A program made the translations under genes and the position numbers. From positions 50,034-114,033 of the forward strand of contig WIDE01000038.1 of the NCBI GenBank assembly GCA_015039315.1: a stretch of DNA of 64,000 nucleotides, given 5' to 3'. The notes beneath the pieces were generated by a model that worked only from the letters and a program-made list of their open reading frames with translations, did no database searches and was not told the origin of the DNA. Shown in pieces: positions 11,235-21,414 of the stretch (its first letter is position 1; each line of letters starts with the position of its first letter). Origin of the DNA: Clavulina sp. PMI_390 (taxonomy: Eukaryota; Basidiomycota; Agaricomycetes; Cantharellales; Hydnaceae).

Positions 11235-11409
11235 CGCATGACCCCAACTAGATGGCTACAACACATGTCTATATCTGTGACTTCATTCATACAGCACGTA
11301 TATGAGTTTGTACCGAAGTATCTATGGTATCATCGTCATAGTCGATGCCGACTCACCATACGCCTGTCCAGGTATACATGTCTACAGCTTGAGGAGTTTG
11401 CATAGTAGT

Positions 11410-11868
11410 CTCGTCCGAGGTGACCTCTAAATACACACGTGCTTGGATGGTCCAACTTCGGGCTAGATCTGAAATCGAAAAATGCTGCTCGGTAGAAAAT
11501 ACGATCAAGGTTTGCGAGGCACCATCTAATGTTGCGTTGAACAAAACTCGAACACTCTCACATTCAGTTGCTTCTGGATTCGCCACTCACACTCTTGAAT
11601 AGTCATGACTTGGGACGGCTCCTCTTGGAAAAATTTCCAGCCATTCGCTCTGCTGGTAAATCGGCGTCGTGCGAGTACTTCCACGAATTCTCGGCCCCCT
11701 CGTACCCATGCAAGCTGGGCGCTGGTTGTTGGATCGTGAGAATGATGGCCTTCACGGAGTCGGGCAGTCAACGCCATCCCTTGGGTGGCCTCCTGCCGTC
11801 TCCCCTCATCTGCTCGTCTAGCATCCAAGTGAGAAGGATTCCAGTCTCTCCAAACAAGGCCTCTACCA
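11410..11868 (+). repeat. MBOAT upstream block, copy C (longest)
   Basis: Longest version of the duplicated leader. The 5' half (11410-11600) matches the orphan block at 6130-6355, and the 3' half (11600-11868) matches copies A and B. It ends at the ATG of the third MBOAT gene. Confidence 0.65.
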
Positions 11869-13682
11869 ATGGCGCTCAATACGACGACCATTGATTGGTG
11901 GGGCACATCGATGCCCACGTTCTTTGCAACACCCACCACCGGTTCGACTACTCTACGCGATTTTCTACGCCTTATTGTGCCTCTACCCCAACACAAGACC
12001 CCAATCACCTGGTCGGTGGCGCCAATAATGTACTCACCAGTTGTATTTTGGCTTTTCATGGCATATCTGTCTCGGCGGCGAGGAACTTGGCCATTGCGGC
12101 TAGCGATTGCACCCTTTGCTTGTGTGTTGACGTTGCATGTCACATTTGGATATCATTTTCCAGACCCCCCGCTCCATACATTCAATTTTATGCTAGGTCA
12201 GTTGCTCCACCCTTACATGCAAGGTTCTCTTCCAATCTCATATGTGATCTATTCTCTCGTGGGCTTCCGTTCCCCTCTCTTCAGGGCTCGTGGGCGTTCC
12301 AGTAGCTCTGAAAATACTCGAACTTGCGATATCTCCCCACGGTATGCTAAAGATGGGCGAAATCGAACCTGGTGTCATCGAAAAACCAGCAGTAGAGCCC
12401 GATCGTGCAACGTGAGTGACAACATATATCGTGCCCACCAATTTGCTGACATAGGGAAACGCTTTTGGAACGGAATCGGAATCCCTGCTAGTAAACCCCC
12501 CCAGAATGCTTCGTCACGGCATCCCTTGGTCGCTGGCTTTGTCGACGCATTCGAGGTATGCTTCAGCATGCGTGGGATAGGATGGCAATATGGCACTGGG
12601 ACAAACGTCTATCTGCCTCCTGAATGGAGAGACACCACCAACAAAGCGCGTTTTATCCGCCAGACGGTCGCGTTGTGGCTAATCAACTGCACACTGTATG
12701 ATGTGATAACCTACGGCCTGCGTTTGGTCCCTGGCTTGGGTACCCCCGCTGGTGGTTCCATCTTCGCTTTCGGTGGCGGCAGTACAGTGAAAAAATACCT
12801 CATCTCTGTCACTATTACTTTCTTCACAGGCACAACCTTTATCACTGGTCCGTCTTGGCTTCTGGATCCGTTGCAGCATATTAGCGCCCATACTAATATT
12901 TTGCCATCGTCGGTTTCTCGTATCGCATTCAGGCTTTGAGATTGTGAATCAGTTTCTCACACTCATTGCTGTCGGAGTTCTCAACCAGGATCTATCCTCC
13001 TGTCCACATTTGTTCGAGAATCCTTGGATGGCTGTGTCCCTCCACGATCTCTGGTCCAGGCGATGGCACCAGCTAGTTCGCCAGACCTTCCTCTTCTTGG
13101 GAGGATACCCACTCTCATATATCCTCTCGACCTTCGCAAGCCTCGTATCCAGCGTTCTTCGACTTCCCAAACCCACCTCCCATCGTTTTGTCAAGAGCGC
13201 AAAACTAGTTGGCTTCCTTGTGGGAACCTTCATCGGCAGCGGGCTCATCCACTATTGGGGAACGTATGCGATGGGTCGAGGATCTGACTTGCATCCCCTG
13301 ATATTCTTCTCCGCGCAATCTATCGGAATAATCCTAGAGCGAGTGTGGAAAAAAGTGACAGGGAGAAAAGTAGGTGGATGGGTTGGTCGAATATGGGCGA
13401 TCATCTGGGTTGTCGGCGGTATTCAATGGTGCAGTAAGTCCCCCTTCGCTACTATCAATCTCTTTTCGCCCTGGCCATCGTCCGCTTTAAATTTCTTTTA
13501 TCATTGACTCTGACGATCTGTTCTCGGATACAGTTAATTCTTGGCATGAGCGAGCCTTCCAGAGCGAAATGTCTCTCCCTCCATCTCTGAGCCCTGCGCA
13601 CCGTATTGTCTTCCCACTCCTGCAGCTCGCCTCAGATGCGATGGGTTTATCAGTTACTCTGGTTTCACCGCTGACAGACTAG
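11869..13682 (+). CDS. Wax synthase-type MBOAT acyltransferase, paralog C
   Basis: Third copy, 486 residues. Exons: 11869-12196, 12285-12411, 12492-12847, 12933-13433, 13534-13682. It has the same key motifs (MRGIGWQYGTG, SLHDLWSRRWHQLVRQ, GSGLIHYWGTYAMGRG). One difference is instructive. The AG that ends intron 2 in copy B is mutated here (AATAG became GAACG), and the only downstream AG that keeps frame is at 12490-12491. The intron is therefore longer (80 nt) and the protein loses a few residues before SSRHPLVAGF. Its 3' flank, up to about 13860, also resembles that of copy B. Acceptor and acyl donor are unknown. Confidence 0.85.
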
Positions 13683-13931
13683 CGCATGACCCCAACTAGA
13701 TGACTGCGATGTATGCATGTATCTACCACTTCATTCATGCAGCACGTATCACAGTTTGTACTCAAATACCTATGATATAATTGTCCCAGTCATTGCTGAT
13801 CCACCTCGCTCACGCCTAGACATGCATATACATAGCTTCGAGGAGTTTGCATAACAAGTGCTTACAAACAGTGTTGGCTAAAAGAATGGAATCAATCTAA
13901 GAGAAAGAGAATATAGGCCCTCAACCTTCAG

Positions 13932-14744
13932 TTATGAGTATCCTCTCGCCATGGAGCTCCTTTCGATCCCAAAACGACTGATCGTCTTTTGAAAAGTGTT
14001 ACTCACACTGTGAACCAGCCTGATCTGCTGATACGGCTCGAGCACATTCAACAAAACACTTGACAATACGTGTAAATCCTTTTCATAGCTCGATTTAAGA
14101 GTCACCACCTTAGAGCAAGGATAAGGGAGGAAGGCGGTTTCCATTTTCTCGGATGGCTCTACTCCGAAGTCAAGCGTGGTTGGTAGGAGTGATGCATGCA
14201 GGATACTGCTGGGTCTACGCGGTTCCTCTACTACGAGCTCAGTTATTTGTGAGAACCCTACTTGAAGTTTTCGAGTATTTCGTCTCCGATCTTCGCCATA
14301 CGGACCTGGCCGAAAGAAAGTGGAGCATCTCTGTAGGTGAGGGACGAAGGGTCCATAGAGTTCCATGAATTGCCTATGGGAAGCATCCGCGTTATCGGAA
14401 GGAGGGGACAGAAATATATGATTTGTGACATTTTGAGCGTGCGAGATGATTTCATGCGATTAACCGCGCGACCTTCACTCCTTTCTCCATAAGACGCGAG
14501 TTGATGGTGACACGAGGCCATAGTTTTAGCACTCCAGCCGCAACATCTCGGCAACAAGAGGTCAAAATGAGAGCTGACAGGGCTTTCAAATATGGCGGAC
14601 CATTCGCATCAATCAGGTGAGGTAGAATGGGCTCGGCACAAAGTGAAATGTTCAAAGATCTCTGCAAGTAACTCTTCAGGGAAGCAATCGAAGAAAGTTA
14701 CACCAGGAACGCTGGAGTTCTTTATGGAGTGAAGGGGCATACAT
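13932..14744 (-). pseudogene. Decayed F-box gene with internal deletion
   Basis: Relic of the main F-box subfamily. Reading the minus strand from 14744, a split-start-like AT|GT is followed by an acceptor whose next base is C instead of G, so the initiator is lost. An F-box fragment (FFDCFPEELLAEIFEHF) follows, then frameshifts. The next readable piece has KLWPRVTINS and EKGVKVARLI. A later piece runs from VPHLQRCSTFF directly into the C-terminal region (LVVEEPRRPSSILHASLLP), so the central ~150 codons are deleted. It sits between MBOAT copy C and an intact F-box gene. Confidence 0.85.
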
Positions 14745-14904
14745 GATGGGTCAGATCCTTCGTTAGTGATGAGAAGGAAAAGGAGTAGGACAAGTCAATA
14801 AGCACCATCAATTCTAACAGATGGCTTGCGAATGGCTTAACCCATATAGTCTTTAACAAATATTGGCCACCCGGCTCATCTACATGTCTTTGCGGATAGC
14901 TCCC

Positions 14905-16194
14905 TTAAGTCTCATTGGTGAACACCCTCGCGCCAGATAGCTCTTTCAACTGAACCCAAAACGAATGATCACCCTTGGGGAATGTCTCAAGCCCATTATG
15001 ACTCAATCTGGTGTGCTTATACGACTCCAGCAGATCCGCCAACACACTCGAGAGCGCGTCCAAGTCCTCCTCGCCTGTAGTCTTTAGGATAACTAGCTTG
15101 AGGGCAGGGGAGGGTAGGGCGATGGGCTTCGCTCCTTCGGATGCCTGTGCATCTGGTCCAATGGTGTGAGGAAGGAGTAAGGCGCGGAGGACAGTACTTG
15201 GCATTGGCGCTTCATCTAGCACGAGTTTATGGAGTTTTGGGAAGATGAGTTTCAGACTTGGCGGCTGATTGTGATAATAGGGACGTGGCTTATGGAGGTA
15301 GAGCTCCTTGACCGTGGGGAGGTATGTACTGCCATATGTTGTAAGTGCGGTCAGGGACGCTTCCATCCAATGTATTTCTTCCAAAACGGGAGCTTCGAGG
15401 TAGGGCGTGACCGGATAATAGGAATGATGAAGGACTTTTAGATTCGGCAGTGCAAGGGGCGTTTGGGCGAGTGTTCTGAACACATCCCTGTCGTAGACTT
15501 CAAGACTGGTGATGTTGGAGGAGGATGCGATCAATGATATCTTCCACGTGGATGAAGTATGCACGACAGCAATAGCGAGGCTATCGATTGAGTTATCAGG
15601 GATTGGGGTAATTGGCACCCCAACAATCATCACATCCCGAAGGGCAGTAAGAGATGAGGGCTCAGCAAACACTGTTATGGGTGGAAAATCAAAGGGTATA
15701 AGAGTATTGCCTCCGAGTAGGAGCATGGAGAGACGAGGCATAGGGCCAATGAGAGGGAAGAGTAGCCGAATCATTTTTTCTCCCAACATATCGCAACAGA
15801 AGGAAAAGCACCTGTGGAGATGGGGGATGATAGGCTCATAAACTGCCATAAATTCTCCGTGCAGAGGGTATGTATCGGGTGGTAGGGCTAGATAGACACT
15901 TATTGAGCGGTTTTTCGATCGCTCAACAAAGGCTGAGACGATTGAACGCCCAACTGCCACACCCTTCTTGACCAAATCCGTGGTGACGATGACACAAGTC
16001 CATAGCTTTGATGTACTGATAGTGATGTTTCTCCAGCGAGAATCTATTGAGCTGGTGGTGACGAGTGCTTTTAGTTGCTCTGGTGCATGTGTCTCGAGGT
16101 CGGCACTAGACAACTCGGTGGGATGGGGAGTATGAATAAATTGCTCAAATATTGCTTCGAGGAGCTCATCAGGCAGGCTATTGACGAAAGGCAT
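14905..16194 (-). CDS. F-box protein, main subfamily
   Basis: 429 residues starting MPFVNSLPDELLEAIFEQF: a clear F-box followed by SRWRNITISTSKLWTCVIV. The frame is open a further 86 codons upstream, but that stretch has no family resemblance. It contains the CTTCAG|G acceptor seen before the F-box in sister genes, so I place the start at 16194. Unlike the sisters, no AT|GT donor lies nearby, so the intron here would be in the 5' leader or lost. C-terminal landmarks are PYYHNQPPSLKLIFPKL, LRALLLPHT and the FW...RVF end. The role as SCF substrate receptor is inferred from the family. It is the best match to the frameshifted copy at 4594-5946, so the pair may have duplicated along with the MBOAT genes. 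Confidence 0.85.
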   Translation of the reverse strand: MPFVNSLPDELLEAIFEQFIHTPHPTELSSADLETHAPEQLKALVTTSSIDSRWRNITISTSKLWTCVIVTTDLVKKGVAVGRSIVSAFVERSKNRSISVYLALPPDTYPLHGEFMAVYEPIIPHLHRCFSFCCDMLGEKMIRLLFPLIGPMPRLSMLLLGGNTLIPFDFPPITVFAEPSSLTALRDVMIVGVPITPIPDNSIDSLAIAVVHTSSTWKISLIASSSNITSLEVYDRDVFRTLAQTPLALPNLKVLHHSYYPVTPYLEAPVLEEIHWMEASLTALTTYGSTYLPTVKELYLHKPRPYYHNQPPSLKLIFPKLHKLVLDEAPMPSTVLRALLLPHTIGPDAQASEGAKPIALPSPALKLVILKTTGEEDLDALSSVLADLLESYKHTRLSHNGLETFPKGDHSFWVQLKELSGARVFTNET

Positions 16195-16705
16195 AACAGA
16201 AGATCTAAGCTTCCTGAAGGATAGCGGATTGTTGGTTTGGTGCGAGAGAGGAACACAGTTGATTTGAATTGTGATGAGACCAAGTGCACGTGAATCAACA
16301 ACCACAATCAACGAGGATTGATAAGTTTTTATTTCCTTTTGTGGACGAGGGATAATATGGCACCGTGTGGAAGCTAAGGGGAATACAATAGACCTGCTGG
16401 TTATGCAAGTCGTCAGATGTGGAAATTCAAGCTCGAAGTGACCTGAGGTCAAATAAGTATTATGTACTGCTAGTGGCGTGTAATGGAAGCCGCGAAATGC
16501 CTTATCCTTCTTCTTATGAGCTAATGAAAGTAGTCACAAGAATTGAATATGAGCTGTGTATACACGATAATATGATACCTGAGCAACTTGTATGCCCTAG
16601 ATCATCATAGGGATTTACCGCTCGCTCCTACTACGACTTGGTGTTGTCGAAATCTCGTACTATGTCCCATACTTTCGCAATATTTGAACCGCAGTATGAG
16701 CTGGT
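16195..16705. other. Intergenic between F-box and S9 peptidase genes
   Basis: Upstream region of the minus-strand F-box gene and 3' flank of the peptidase gene. It includes the probable leader-intron acceptor near 16207. Nothing else is recognised. Confidence 0.5.
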
Positions 16706-19700
16706 TCACATCTTCGCAGTCGGCTTTGCCAGCAGGAACCGCTCGAAGAAATACACTGTCGCTGCATTCGTATACTCAATTACGCTTTTTTGTCGGAAAC
16801 CTATTCGACGAGAAAAGTAAGTTTATCACTTCATCTCGCCGGTGTAATCAGAACTCGCCATGCCCTTCTCCTTCACACACGACCAACTCGCTCACAACCC
16901 CTCTCTTTTTCACACCATCCCACATGCGCATCGCCTCGCTCAATGGCACGCGCGTGTCATTCTCCCCATGGGCGATCATCATTGGTTTGGCGATCTCGTC
17001 GACGCGCGAGATGGGGGATATGCGCTCTAGAATCTCGAGTACGCGTGGATCACGTTCGTCGCCGTATTCAGCACGGCGATGATCTTGACGGTGGGGAGAA
17101 GTGTTCTTGAGGAAAGATGGCCAATGGGAGATCCCGAAGCGGGCCAATGCGCAGGTGATGAGTGAAGAGTAATGTACGAGAGTTGCCTAGTCGCGAAGGT
17201 TCGATATTAATGATGAATCCTCTGGGAAGGAATGGGTTAAGGGAAATAAATATCTTACAAAAACCATATAGCCTCCATCTAGCAACACATAAGACGCGTC
17301 AATTATTGATAGCATGAACGAAGCAAGATCACTCACAGGACCCGCCCATGACTGCGATCTTCTCTCCATCAATAGACTCCTTCATTTCCTTTCTCACATA
17401 CTCCAAAATCGCTCCAATATCACTATCTTCGGGATCAGATGTCAGTTCAACCGGAGAGACAAGGGATAGCTCACCGAACGGAATCTTCGCGCTTCTCAAC
17501 ATCGTCGGCTGCCATATAAGTCTTGCCGTATCCAGACGAGCCACGAACGTTGGGGTACATCAAAGCACAGTTCATCTCGTTGAGGACGTAATCATGAATC
17601 CCACTACGAGTGAAAATAAACGAGTGAGTGTCAAGGATCGTCTGTTAGATGGGATGACGAAAGACTAACTGCCGATATGCTGCTCCAGCCTGGCTTGCGG
17701 GCCCACCGTGAATATTGATGATGAGGGAAACGGGGCCCGTAGCTGAGTTCTTCCGAACAGGAGGGTAATACATGACAGGGACCTCGAGGCCATCAAAGCT
17801 CTTGATCAGCAGAAGCTCAGGCGCACGCGTCTCGTATGTTGGGGCGGGAGGCGTTGCTTGAGCGAATTGCGTGACGCGGACAGGTAGCTTCTGTGGACCA
17901 GCGTCGGACGAGGCGGCCGAAAGGTCGAGGTCAGCCTTGAACAGTGCGCTCACGTCCGTCATCCCGAACCATCCTGAGCTGAGATGATCTTTGAGACGTA
18001 GGACGAGCTCTCCGTCTCGTCCGTTGATGTGGTTGGCGCTGAAGAGCAGGTCGCCGCCTCCCCACTTAATCCAGTTGTCCCCGTTGTCACCGGGGACAAG
18101 GAGCTCGATTTCGAACACACGCTCTGCATGTGGTCCGGTGAGCGGCATCGCGTAGAGGGCATGCCATCCGTGCACATTTGCTCGGAAGTACATGATAGAA
18201 GGCGTCACGCGGAGGTAAGCTGTGTCCCAAGGGATAGGGCTGAGCGCGGTGATACCACTACCAGGCTGGCTGGGAGTAGTGATATGGCGCACAGTATCAG
18301 CCACCGAGTCCCAGATCACGACGCTCTCAAAGTCGCCGTATGCATTTGTCAGCATGTACACCAGATGCTCTGTTTCTTTGGTCTGTCCGAACTGGACGTG
18401 CTTCATAGTCATGTCATCGAGAGCACCAGGCGCAGAAGGAGGGACGCCAGGTAGGACGATCTTTCGAGGCTCGCCAGGTTGAGTGAGATTCGAGATATCT
18501 ACAATGTGCGCCGTCATCTTGGAGCTGCTTTCCATGTTCATGATGATGAGTTGTGTGCCGGACGGGGAGAACGACTCGGCGGTCCAGCGAAGGGTAGGAC
18601 TTTTTTGGTCGGTAGAATCAGGAGAAGTAGGCGGTAGCGGCGTGATGAGATATGAGCCCGAGCTGATGTCAAAAGGAGAGTCGTCTCCAGGGTGTTGGGT
18701 ATTGGAGTCCTTGAGACGATGGATATATATCAGTGTGTCACGCCCGTTCTCCCGGTTTGAGCTGTAGGCCAAAAATCTAAAAAGCGGCCAATGAGATGAT
18801 GTCCATAGCTCGGATTAGATGATGCTAGTGTAGGCAAGTACGAGATTATCTAGTGACTGACCGATCATCAGAAGAAATCACAGCAGAATCATTGCGGAAG
18901 TTGTTGTGCGTCACGCGCTCAATACGACCACGACCAGGGGCATTATCGAGTTCCGACGTCAAGCGAGGGAACACGCTGTTCTCCGCCGGTTGTACATCGT
19001 CCTCCCAGTATCGCCTATTATTCGTGATCTCATTCGAGCGGTCAAGGAGAAGGTAGCGTGACAAGCGAAGCGACCACAACATACCATATTTGAGCTTTCT
19101 CACTCCCATCGAGGTCCATCACCATGATAGCCCCACCGCTCCTCCACTGTCCTCCGCGCCAATCATCGCCCAGGACAGGCAAAAAGCTTGATATCGTGCG
19201 GCCCGTACCAATATCGAAATAGGTCAGACGCTCGAGACTAGCTGTATTGGGGTCGCCGCCATCCGCGGAGATAGGGATGCGGAACTTTTGGGCAACCTTG
19301 GCGTCTGCGGGGCGGTGTGTGAGGAATATTCCTCCTGTGGTGGTGGGTTGGGATTTGCCGCTGGTTTGGGAAGGGACCATACGTTCCCACCTGGGGCTTC
19401 CAAAACCTATTAATAGATAGATAGAATCAGTATATGGAAAGTGGGGGAGGTGATTTTGTTGCGGGAAATATCGGTTGGAGCAGGAGTGGAGGCGCGATTA
19501 TCCCATGGTGGAGCGAGAGGTGCAAAGGTGGAGATGGTAACAAAGGGCACAAGAGAGGGTCTTTGGCTGGAATACAAGTTCAGAACATACCTCGAGCGTT
19601 ATCTTCATACATCTTGAGGTCATCAAAGATTCTCTGAGGCACGCGAGGGACATCAATGGTCCTAATACGATCTGCCGGCCGTTCATAGACATGATCTGGC

Positions 19701-19732
19701 GGATCGGACGACGGGATAGACTCGGCAGCCAT
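16706..19732 (-). CDS. S9-family serine peptidase (dipeptidyl/acylaminoacyl-peptidase type)
   Basis: Predicted serine exopeptidase of the prolyl oligopeptidase clan that removes short N-terminal units from peptides: a beta-propeller N-terminal part and a C-terminal alpha/beta-hydrolase. I find nine exons: 19732-19591, 19406-19085, 19014-18862, 18776-17670, 17603-17475, 17422-17337, 17278-17259, 17186-16859, 16800-16706, for 793 residues with frame kept throughout. Catalytic motifs are visible: NIHGGPASQ, YPNVRGSSGYGKTY, nucleophile GGSYGGYMVF (serine at the end of exon 6, rest in a 20-base exon), aspartate in HGENDTRVP, histidine in EGHGFRQKS. The last motif is only restored if the final intron (16858-16801) uses a GC donor. 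No signal peptide or membrane anchor is seen at the N-terminus (MAAESIPSSDPPDHVYERPA), suggesting a cytosolic enzyme. Confidence 0.9.
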
Positions 19733-21414
19733 TGTTCGGGGAGGTTATCAGTAGGTGCAGTGTACTGCCAATCAGCCAGAGATGAGTGAGGGATTTAAGA
19801 AGCGTGACGGCAGACGACTGAACGATGACAATACTGGTGATTCATAATCAATAGGAGAAGAAGGCATGGAAGAACTCATATCGACGCACTTGGCACTTGG
19901 GGGGCGGGAAGCGCCTCTGGCCACAACTTCTGGCTGGTTGATATCAGGATATCAAGATGATTGAGTCCTTTCCATGCCGATATTATTGAACAGTGATCAG
20001 CCTCTGCCGCTCGGGCAAGACTCGGGAACATCGGCTCAGAGGAAGAATCCAGAACGATTCATCATGTAATCTGGTATTTCCGTGTTCCATTGGGTTTGCC
20101 AGTTTGGTAAAGTACCAAGATGAGCATGAAGTAGTTGGGATGACACAAGATGTTTGTTTGTGCCTGCTGTGGACGCATTTCCCACGCTATTTTTCCACAG
20201 GCTGCGAGCCCACAAAATTGGATGGAACGGGTGAATCTTCCGAGAGGTTCCTGCCGCAGCATTGCAGGCTGCTTAGAGTGGCAACATTCATTGAGGTTAG
20301 TAGATCTCATCATTGCTGTCACACCTTATCATCGACGACTTGGCGTGTGTGTCAATTGTCGGAGCACCGGAGAGAGGTACCCCGGTGGTGGTGACACCGT
20401 CGGTGCTGGAGTGGAAGCGGCGGCACGAGGTCGTAGATCTTTGTGCGAAAGGTCGGCGCTATACAGGGCTGGCTGGGATCCAGGCTTATCTGGAAGGCCT
20501 AAAGGGTGTGGCTTGGGATATCTCAGGAACATCGATCTTCGTTCGTGTGATGGTTCTTTCTTCGCGAGCAAGTGTTCACAGAGTTTTGTTGTTCTCCTTA
20601 TTGGGATGCGACAGAGATCCTTATTAGGCGGGGTCGTCGTAAAATGACTCTGGAGATTAGACAGGCACTGTCTAGGGGATGAGTTGACATTAATGATACT
20701 ATCATACCTGTCGCTTTATGCATAGGTGACGTCATGTATATCCCGACCAACCTTGGAGCCAGCAGATTGTTCAAGAGGAGGCAAGTCCCACACTGCAATT
20801 GTCCATCCAGGGTCGGGATCTTTTGGAAAATATAGCTTACCTCCGTCGGAGCGGGGACTACAATGCTATTCCATTATTATAGTAATTCACCCTCCCCCGT
20901 GCGCCAATAAGCGCTGACCTCGTCAGCCTTTCTGACAGGTCTACCTGGCCACATTTAGTGGATCCGACTCGTGCCATCATCCTACCGTCATCGGGTTGCC
21001 AATTCCCCACAACTTATACGCCGACATATGACGCTCGATCCAGCGCTCAATGATCGATGGTTTCACATTGTGGAGTGTGTGACTTTTCGGGCTTGGTAAA
21101 AAGACTGTGTTCATTCGGATTTGCCCCTGCTTGCACTGTTTGCCTCTCTCTCCCTTGCTCTCTGCTCTGTCCTCCATCTCGACCCGCTTGCTAGGGTCGC
21201 TAGTCTCCTCTCTCCACACCAACTTCTCGATCAAGAAACGTTATCGAGCGCCCATTCAACTCTCTATTCAACAGCATTTCCCACCTGCCCGCTTCCCACT
21301 TTAGAAGAGCCCAGATCTGTCGGGGACTGACTGGCTCCACACACAAGCATCATCATCATCATCACACACCCCAAACCCGATCCACAACTAGTTGCGTTTT
21401 GATTCGTCCAGTCC
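19733..21414. other. Intergenic, divergent promoters
   Basis: 1.7 kb between the divergently transcribed peptidase and zinc-finger genes. It should hold both promoters. The last ~300 bases are pyrimidine-rich, typical of a fungal 5' leader. Several open frames exist (for example 20150-20647) but none shows protein-like composition or splice support. Confidence 0.5.

Noticed and set aside
15509..15841. Antisense open frames across F-box genes (here and at similar positions in most copies)
   Set aside because: They recur because the sense coding sequence is conserved; they are shadows, not independent genes.
16195..16452. 86-codon upstream extension of the F-box gene at 14905-16194
   Set aside because: Open by chance; composition is unlike the family, and it contains a splice-acceptor signal just before the conserved start.
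20150..20647. 165-codon plus-strand open frame between the peptidase and zinc-finger genes
   Set aside because: No domain, odd composition, no splice support, and it overlaps other equally long frames.
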